A DNA stretch of 11,354 bases. Source: Methanothrix sp. (GTDB lineage: Archaea > Halobacteriota > Methanosarcinia > Methanotrichales > Methanotrichaceae). Of the stretch, positions 7,127 to 11,354 are shown one piece after another; positions within the stretch are counted from its first letter, which is position 1; each line of letters begins with the position of its first letter. A program made the translations under genes and the position numbers. The notes under the pieces are model-generated. The model was not told where the DNA came from, did not search any database, and saw nothing but the letters and a program-made list of their open reading frames with translations. Location: positions 1-11,354 of the forward strand of contig JAQTXY010000029.1 in the NCBI GenBank assembly GCA_028688535.1. The letters are read 5' to 3'.

Positions 7127-8497
7127 ATGAAGTTTGAGCTATGCGAAAAAGAGCTAGCCAGAATTTTAATGTATTTTGCTATAATTTACTAAAGTTATAA
7201 ATCTTACTTTGCAACAAAGACACGTAGTGTTGAAACGGCAGCATCCCAGTATTCACAAGGATTGCTGCTTCAACAAGGACGTGGCAACATGACCAAGTAC
7301 GCAAATAATGTTCAAGGCGCTAGCGCTCGCCGCTTTCAATATTTCATCTCCGAATCACCATGGGAATACAGACCTATGGTAACCCAAATTCAACGTGATG
7401 TCATGGAGCATATCGGCGATGCGCGAGATGGAGCGATACATATAGATGAAACCGGCTTCCCCAAGCAGGGCGAGAATTCGGTAGGGATCAAACGCCAATA
7501 CTGCGGTCGTCTTGGCAAAGTAGACAACTGCCAGGTAGCTGTATGTTTAGGTTACACAAAAGGCTCAATGCGTACTCTTATTGATACGGAGCTATATGTT
7601 CCGGAAGACTGGGCAAACGATCAATCTCGTAGAGAAGAATGTGGTATCCCCGAAGATCTGAAGTTCAAGACAAAGGCCGAAATCGCTCTTGAGCTGATGC
7701 GTGGTGCGCAATCCAATGGAGTATAATTTGGCTGGGTTGGCATGGATACCTTTTATGGAAGGCAAACATCTTTGCTTAAAGCCATTGATTCGGATGGAAT
7801 CGTGTACATGGCAGACATTCCATCAGATACTCGTGTCTGGCAAAATCATCCAAGAATTGGAATACCTGAAAGAAAAAGCAACCGTGGTCGCATTCCTACT
7901 GAATCGAGAGTTCTGGATGATGAACCATCTCCGACTGAAGTGAGGATGATCAAAGACGAACTTGATCCATCTCAATGGGTTCCTACTTTTGTCAGAGACA
8001 CTGAACGACGAGAATTATGGTCTAGGATCGCTTGCTTGCGTATCTATGCGGTTGAAGACAAGTTGCCCGGCAAAGAACAATGGCTGATAATCAGGGTAGA
8101 TGATAGTGACGGCGCTACAAAATATCAGTTATCCAATGCACCACTTGACACAACTATCGACAGATTTGCCCAGATGTCCTGCAGCAGGTATTGGATCGAA
8201 AGGGCGTTTGAAGATGAGAAGGGACTTGCAGGTTTCGCTGACTTTCAAGGCAGAAACTGGTTAGGGTGGCATCATCACATCACTATGGCGATGTTTTCCA
8301 TGATGGTGATGATGTTCATCTGCATCGAGTTCGGTCAATTTGCCGATCTTTTGACCGTCCAGGATATAAAACTTATCTACGAAAAATCATTTACAAGGAA
8401 ACAATTCAGCAATAATGATGTGCTTCATCTCCTTAAAAAGAGACATAAAGCAAGAGAGGCTGCAAAAATATCACACCATCGGGTAAAATCTCATTAG
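7127..8497 (+). pseudogene. IS701-family transposase, interrupted by two in-frame TAA codons
   Basis: One reading frame runs from the ATG at 7127 (preceded by an AGGGGG ribosome-binding site) to the TAG at 8495-8497, equal to 456 residues, a normal size for the family. It is broken only by TAA at 7190-7192 and TAA at 7724-7726. No frame change is needed across either stop, and the flanking residues are family-like (SYKSYFATKTRSVETAA after the first, FGWVGMDTFYG after the second). DDE-type residues are present: Asp in HIDETGFPKQG, Asp in VGMDTFYG and Glu in RYWIERAFEDEKG. QYCGRLGKVDNCQVAV is an IS701 signature. The stops look like nonsense mutations, perhaps CAA to TAA. TAA is not the pyrrolysine codon, so recoding is unlikely, although a sequencing error cannot be excluded. 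Confidence 0.85.
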
Positions 8498-8565
8498 TTA
8501 AATACTTGAGCAGAGACGGCATGATGGCCTAGTGGAAAATGCTGCTTTTATAATAATATAATATT

Positions 8566-8583
8566 CTCAATAGTCTTATTGAG
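8566..8583 (+). repeat. Hairpin downstream of the transposase
   Basis: CTCAATA-GTCT-TATTGAG forms a perfect 7-bp stem with a 4-base loop, 69 bases after the transposase stop and inside the IS. It could affect transcript end formation. It lacks a U-run and is not a classical terminator. Confidence 0.45.
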
Positions 8584-8669
8584 GTATTTGGCGTGCTGTA
8601 AACTATTTAAAATCCCTAAAATAATGTAGTTGAAATCTTTGGAGCGTCATTCAGATAAGCTGGAAATTC

Positions 8670-8687
8670 TAATCTGGATAAGTCAAG
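8670..8687 (-). repeat. IS701-type right terminal inverted repeat
   Basis: TAATCTGGATAAGTCAAG on the plus strand, an exact complement of the left end repeat at 7024-7041. Confidence 0.9.
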
Positions 8688-8691
8688 TTAA
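8688..8691. repeat. Right copy of TTAA target-site duplication
   Basis: TTAA directly outside the right terminal inverted repeat, matching the left flank. Confidence 0.7.
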
Positions 8692-8788
8692 TATAACTAT
8701 TTAGATCCCTTGCAATATTACTTGTAATTTTGTGCGTATTTCCCATCCACGCACCAATCGTGTAATCTGCATGAATCCACTCAACTAT

Positions 8789-8838
8789 CCTGGCTTATAT
8801 CATGAAATTGATATTTGATGACATCAACATCAGCCAGG
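8789..8838. repeat. Inverted repeat near the right edge of the AT-rich island
   Basis: CCTGGCT at 8789-8795 pairs with AGCCAGG at 8832-8838 across a 36-base spacer that itself contains short complementary pieces (for example TTGAT and ATCAA). It could be a folded RNA end or the scar of a small element. The role is unknown. Confidence 0.35.
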
Positions 8839-8899
8839 ATTGATGGAGAAAATCGCCTAGTCAAGCAGCAGCTTATCCCCTCACTTTCGACCCGCCCCC

Positions 8900-9126
8900 T
8901 TGATCGCCCTCATATCCCCGCAGCCACCCTTCCCTTATCATGGATACGAATTTCTCCCCACCTTCTTTGCCCATGTGGAGATGCTGGCCGGCGCCATCAA
9001 CAGCCACCCGGAATTGCAGCCACAAGACCCTCTTCATCTGCGGCAACTACTCCCGCATCCTCAGCCGGCTAAACCGAAAATCACGGAACTGGATGTGCGC
9101 CGCGCCTTCACATCGGCTTTCTTCCC
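8900..9126 (+). pseudogene. Decayed gene fragment of unrecognised family, two frame changes
   Basis: A GC-rich plus-strand remnant. The first frame reads FPYHGYEFLPTFFAHVEMLA then GAINSHPELQPQD. Near 9025 the coherent reading moves to another frame (LFICGNYSRILSRLNRKSRN) and near 9088 it returns (LDVRRAFTSAF). Spliced together this resembles an internal part of a real protein. It has no proper start, and its end runs into the 3' end of the convergent methyltransferase gene, where coding sense is lost. Codon composition matches the GC-rich flanks, not the AT-rich island. I cannot name the family. Confidence 0.5.
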
Positions 9127-9836
9127 ACCATCAGGGCAATGCAAAGGTACTGCCAGAGCACATTGACCTGCACAAATCCCGCTCGCCTCCACCACTCTTC
9201 CTTCTCTGCTTTGCTGGCGTAGTAGTGTGTCTCTCTCTCGCTTCGCAGCCGGGCCACGAATTCGGAGAGTTGTGGATCAACTGTTTTACGCCGCTCCTCC
9301 ATCTCTTCAATGAACCATTCTTGCATGTCGCTTCCCGCTTGCGAGTAGCCTTCTGCAGCCAGGAGCCAGCCGCCGGGCTTGAGCAGCCGGTAGCATTTGG
9401 CAATGGCCGATTTGTAGAGATCGAAGGGCAGGTGCTCCAAGACCAGGGTGGAGACTATGGCGTTATATCCTTCACCCGCCTGTCCCAGGCCATCGATGCC
9501 CTCATCCCAATCGCTTTTTGCAATGTCTGCCACCTTGCAGCCCAAGATGGCCTTCGGGTAAGCGCAGGAGATCTTCTCTGCCGCCACCTGCACCATTCTT
9601 CCCGAGCCGTCGATGAGATAGACTCTGGCCGAAGGCATCTTCCGCAGTACGGCCAGAGCGGCATTGCCTGTTCCGCAGCCCAGATCGATGATCCTTGCAT
9701 TTTGTGGTAGGTAGCGCTTGCAGGCTTCTGCTGCAAGGTCGAGCATCTCTTGATAGCCGGGAACCACCGCAGACTGGTAGAGGTCGTAGTCCCTGGCGTG
9801 TTTGTCGTAGCATGAGACGGTATAGTCCACTTTCAT
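9108..9836 (-). CDS. Class I SAM-dependent methyltransferase
   Basis: A 242-residue protein with the order of a seven-strand Rossmann methyltransferase of the UbiE/COQ5-like type. The SAM-binding motif I DLGCGTGNAALAV is at 51-63. The acidic residue binding the ribose hydroxyls is probably Asp76 in YLIDGSGRM. NAIVSTLVLEHLPF at 125-138 is motif IV/V-like, and RLLKPGGWLLAAEGY at 150-164 is the post-motif strand turn. The N-terminal YDKHARDYDLYQ is the usual helix ahead of the fold in this group. No membrane segment or signal peptide is seen. The substrate cannot be told from sequence; small molecules, quinones and tRNA are all possible. The gene follows the permease gene by 26 bases on the same strand, so the two are probably cotranscribed. 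The ribosome-binding site is weak (AAGAAG). The 3' end meets the plus-strand remnant. Confidence 0.85.
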   Translation of the reverse strand: MKVDYTVSCYDKHARDYDLYQSAVVPGYQEMLDLAAEACKRYLPQNARIIDLGCGTGNAALAVLRKMPSARVYLIDGSGRMVQVAAEKISCAYPKAILGCKVADIAKSDWDEGIDGLGQAGEGYNAIVSTLVLEHLPFDLYKSAIAKCYRLLKPGGWLLAAEGYSQAGSDMQEWFIEEMEERRKTVDPQLSEFVARLRSERETHYYASKAEKEEWWRRAGFVQVNVLWQYLCIALMVGRKPM

Positions 9837-9862
9837 TGCTTCTTGTCTGTTGTTATCATTAT

Positions 9863-11107
9863 TTATATTAGCTGCCAGTAAACCAGTACGTTCAGCACCG
9901 TCAGCGGCACCCCTACTCTGGCAAACTCCAGGAAGGTGAGCGTCTCGCCGCTCTTCTCAGCATTCTGGATGATTATCACATTGCTCGCCGCTCCTAAGAT
10001 GAAGAGATTCCCGGCAATAGTGCTTCCCGCGGCCAGGGCCATGAGAGCCTGCGAAGATGGATTGACCAGCAATGGCTGGCAGAGGGCCACCAAGGGCACA
10101 TTGGAGATGAGCTGGCTTAAGAGGACGCTAAGAGCCAGAATAGTGGGAATGGAAGCCAGGTCTGCCTCTGATCCGGCCAGAAGAGACTGAAATATCCCCG
10201 AACTCCAGACCGCGTCCATGAGAACGAACATGGCAGCAAAGAAAACCAGTGTGCTCCAGTCTATGCCTCTCAAGACACCGTATCTCATGCTGCTGAAAAG
10301 AAGAATGGGCAGTGCTGAGATAAGAGCGATGTAGGTCAGCCGAAACTCGTCGCCAACTCCCAAGAAAACAGCAATCATCTTGGCCAGGATCATTGCGAAT
10401 AGTAGAATAAGGGATATGCGACAGAGACGGGCTAATGCCGGATCGGAGATCTCTTCTTGGCAGATCTCCAGGGTTCTTTTAGAAAACTGCTCTTTGTAGA
10501 AGACTCTGAGCAGCAGATAGGCCAGCAGAAGATTGGCAATGGTAGGCAGCAGCAGGTAATGCAGAAAGACGAGAAATGGATTGGACAGATCCGAGTTGAC
10601 GGCGATGAGCAGATTTTGCGGATTGCCGATGGGACTCATGGCGCTGCCTATGGTCACGGCAAAGGCCAGGGTTAAGAGCATGAGCTTGGGGTCAATTTTG
10701 AGCGTTCGGGCAAAGTAGAGCATGAGCGGCGTGCCGATGATGGCCAGGGTGTCATTCATAAGCAGTGCCGAGAGAAAGCCCATAGCAAAAAGAATGAGAA
10801 GCAGGAGCTGATCGAGATTGTGTGCCCGGCAAAAGAGTCGGTTGAAAATGAATAGGAGATAGCCGCTCCTCTGCATTGCCTCCCCAATCACAAACATAGC
10901 TCCCAGAAATACCATCACATCCAGATTTATAGCATGCAGGGCATCCGCAGGCGAAATCTGGCCGGTGAGAAAAACCACCGATGCGCCCAGCAGCATAATC
11001 TGCCAGATGGCAAGGCTATTCTTGCCCATCTGTCTGATGGCTATGAGGATCAGAACCATAGCCAAAGCCAGGATAGAGATATTGGCATGATATAGGGCTT
11101 CGAGCAT
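9863..11107 (-). CDS. ArsB/NhaD-superfamily (SLC13/citrate-type) anion permease
   Basis: A 414-residue, highly hydrophobic inner-membrane protein with about ten or eleven predicted membrane segments and no soluble domain. Two homologous halves each carry the hairpin signature of the ion-transporter superfamily. The first half has LSALLMNDTLAIIGTPLML (112-130) and TIGSAMSPIGNPQNLLIA (152-169). The second has SNVPLVALCQPLL and AAGSTIAGNLFILGAASNV followed by IIIQNAEKSGE. Proteins of this type carry arsenite, dicarboxylates or other anions, or exchange sodium and protons. The SPIGNPQN motif fits the family but does not fix the substrate, and no ArsR, ArsA or ArsC gene is near, so an arsenite assignment is not supported. 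A GGGAT lies about 8 bases before the ATG at 11107. The downstream methyltransferase gene probably shares its transcript. Confidence 0.85.
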   Translation of the reverse strand: MLEALYHANISILALAMVLILIAIRQMGKNSLAIWQIMLLGASVVFLTGQISPADALHAINLDVMVFLGAMFVIGEAMQRSGYLLFIFNRLFCRAHNLDQLLLLILFAMGFLSALLMNDTLAIIGTPLMLYFARTLKIDPKLMLLTLAFAVTIGSAMSPIGNPQNLLIAVNSDLSNPFLVFLHYLLLPTIANLLLAYLLLRVFYKEQFSKRTLEICQEEISDPALARLCRISLILLFAMILAKMIAVFLGVGDEFRLTYIALISALPILLFSSMRYGVLRGIDWSTLVFFAAMFVLMDAVWSSGIFQSLLAGSEADLASIPTILALSVLLSQLISNVPLVALCQPLLVNPSSQALMALAAGSTIAGNLFILGAASNVIIIQNAEKSGETLTFLEFARVGVPLTVLNVLVYWQLI

Positions 11108-11183
11108 CGTAAGATCCCGAAATTCACACAGATAGACTTATAGTTTTCCCAGAGTCATCAGGCCTTTGAATATGCATTAATTG

Positions 11184-11194
11184 TAATATATATT
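11184..11194 (-). promoter_or_regulatory. Possible TATA box for the permease-methyltransferase pair
   Basis: The minus strand reads AATATATATTA about 80 bases before the permease ATG, implying a leader of about 50 bases. It lies in the divergent region between the permease gene and the small plus-strand gene. Low-complexity AT sequence makes this tentative. Confidence 0.3.
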
Positions 11195-11214
11195 CCTGAC
11201 CGACATCCTTATAG

Positions 11215-11282
11215 CATGCTATATTGTTACATGCTACCACACATCATAATAAGCAGCGATAGAATTGGTGGTAAGCATGCTA
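11215..11282 (+). repeat. Three copies of CATGCTA before and across the start of the small membrane gene
   Basis: CATGCTA occurs at 11215-11221, 11230-11236 and 11276-11282. The first and third lie within the longer AGCATGCTA, whose core AGCATGCT is a perfect palindrome, and the third covers the start codon. A regulator binding site is possible. The motif is short, so chance is not excluded. Confidence 0.35.
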
Positions 11283-11354
11283 GGCATTGATGATCCTTGG
11301 ATTTGGGGCGTCTACCTTCTTTGCATTTTCAGTGCACTGTTGTGTCTGATTTAT
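11277..11354 (+). CDS. Small membrane protein, probable symporter small accessory protein, partial
   Basis: ATG at 11277 opens a frame of 26 codons to the right edge: MLGIDDPWIWGVYLLCIFSA followed by LLCLIY. This is a short acidic head followed by one hydrophobic membrane segment. It closely resembles, from memory, the 'symporter small accessory protein' family found ahead of sodium:solute symporter genes in methanogens and some bacteria, which are about 35-45 residues long with a starting MLGxDDPW. A GGTGGT ribosome-binding site lies 6 bases before the ATG. A symporter gene would be expected just past the window edge. The identification rests on the N-terminal motif only. Confidence 0.7.
   Translation, partial: MLGIDDPWIWGVYLLCIFSALLCLIY

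Larger units (their letters stand above)
7024..8687 (+). mobile_element. IS701-family insertion sequence, 1664 bp, with complete ends and a broken transposase
   Basis: The ends are defined directly by an 18-bp perfect terminal inverted repeat, CTTGACTTATCCAGATTA, at 7024-7041 and its complement at 8670-8687, bounded by TTAA on both sides. The only long coding frame inside is an IS701-type DDE transposase (7127-8497) carrying two in-frame TAA codons. The element is therefore structurally complete but probably not autonomous. It lies upstream of the SLOG-TIR gene on the opposite strand and interrupts neither intact island gene. From the transposase stop to the right repeat are about 170 noncoding bases containing one strong hairpin. 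Confidence 0.88.
8669..8794 (-). other. Unrecognised short ORF fragment ending in the IS right end
   Basis: The minus strand is open for 41 codons between a TAA at 8795-8797 and a TAG at 8669-8671 within the IS repeat. There is no normal start codon. The residues look protein-like (VEWIHADYTIGAWMGNTHK). Removing the IS and one TTAA restores an ending of DLNSYIN followed by TGA, so the IS landed at the very end of this fragment. No family is recognised. It may be the tail of a gene whose front is lost. Confidence 0.3.

Noticed and set aside
7190..7726. Possible reassignment of TAA to a sense codon, from two TAA codons inside the transposase
   Set aside because: TAA ends the SLOG-TIR and permease genes normally, so nonsense mutation of the IS is the simpler reading.
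9131..9813. Several additional open frames over the methyltransferase gene
   Set aside because: They are shadow frames of a GC-rich gene; only the 9108-9836 frame has SAM-binding motifs.
9936..10675. Plus-strand open frames within the permease gene
   Set aside because: They are antisense to a clear multi-pass membrane protein and show no start signals or motifs.
9863..11107. Naming the permease arsB with an arsenic-resistance role
   Set aside because: The superfamily is broad, and no arsR, arsA or arsC gene lies nearby; the substrate cannot be set from sequence.
1..11354. CRISPR array, tRNA, rRNA or integrase attachment site at the island edges
   Set aside because: No regularly spaced repeats, no tRNA-like cloverleaf and no direct repeat pair at the island borders were seen by eye.

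Overview
The window looks like methanogenic archaeon DNA, most likely from the Methanothrix (Methanosaeta) lineage. The reasons are an AguB-type amidase, the start of a 'symporter small accessory protein' type peptide, archaeal BRE/TATA promoter signals, and an IS701-type element. The genus is an inference from recalled family distributions, not from a search.

Layout. (1) 1-715: the 5' part of an N-carbamoylputrescine amidase gene on the minus strand, running off the left edge. (2) 716-2000: GC-rich DNA with no intact gene, holding decayed minus-strand remnants, namely a YhcG/DUF1016 N-terminal fragment and an unrecognised gene broken by several frameshifts. (3) About 2000-8850: a clearly AT-rich island. 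It carries two long intact minus-strand genes: a SLOG-like plus TIR-like (PF10137-type) protein at 5885-6901 and, downstream of it, a roughly 1220-residue helical/TPR protein with a C-terminal APH-type phosphotransferase domain at 2056-5727. Upstream of them lies an IS701-family element (7024-8687) with perfect 18-bp ends and a TTAA target duplication. Its transposase frame is broken by two in-frame TAA codons. (4) 8850-9110: a frameshifted remnant on the plus strand. (5) 9108-11107: an intact minus-strand pair, an ArsB/NhaD-SLC13-type permease followed 26 bases later by a class I SAM methyltransferase. (6) 11277-11354: the first 26 codons of a divergent small membrane protein that probably precedes a sodium:solute symporter gene.

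The main point of interest is the AT-rich island. The two intact genes look like a candidate anti-phage or conflict module: a SLOG domain as possible nucleotide-ligand sensor, a TIR-like domain as possible NAD-consuming effector, and a large TPR-kinase as partner or regulator. I do not recognise this pairing as a named system. It sits among decayed genes and beside an IS, as accessory defence loci often do. The function is inferred from domains and context only.
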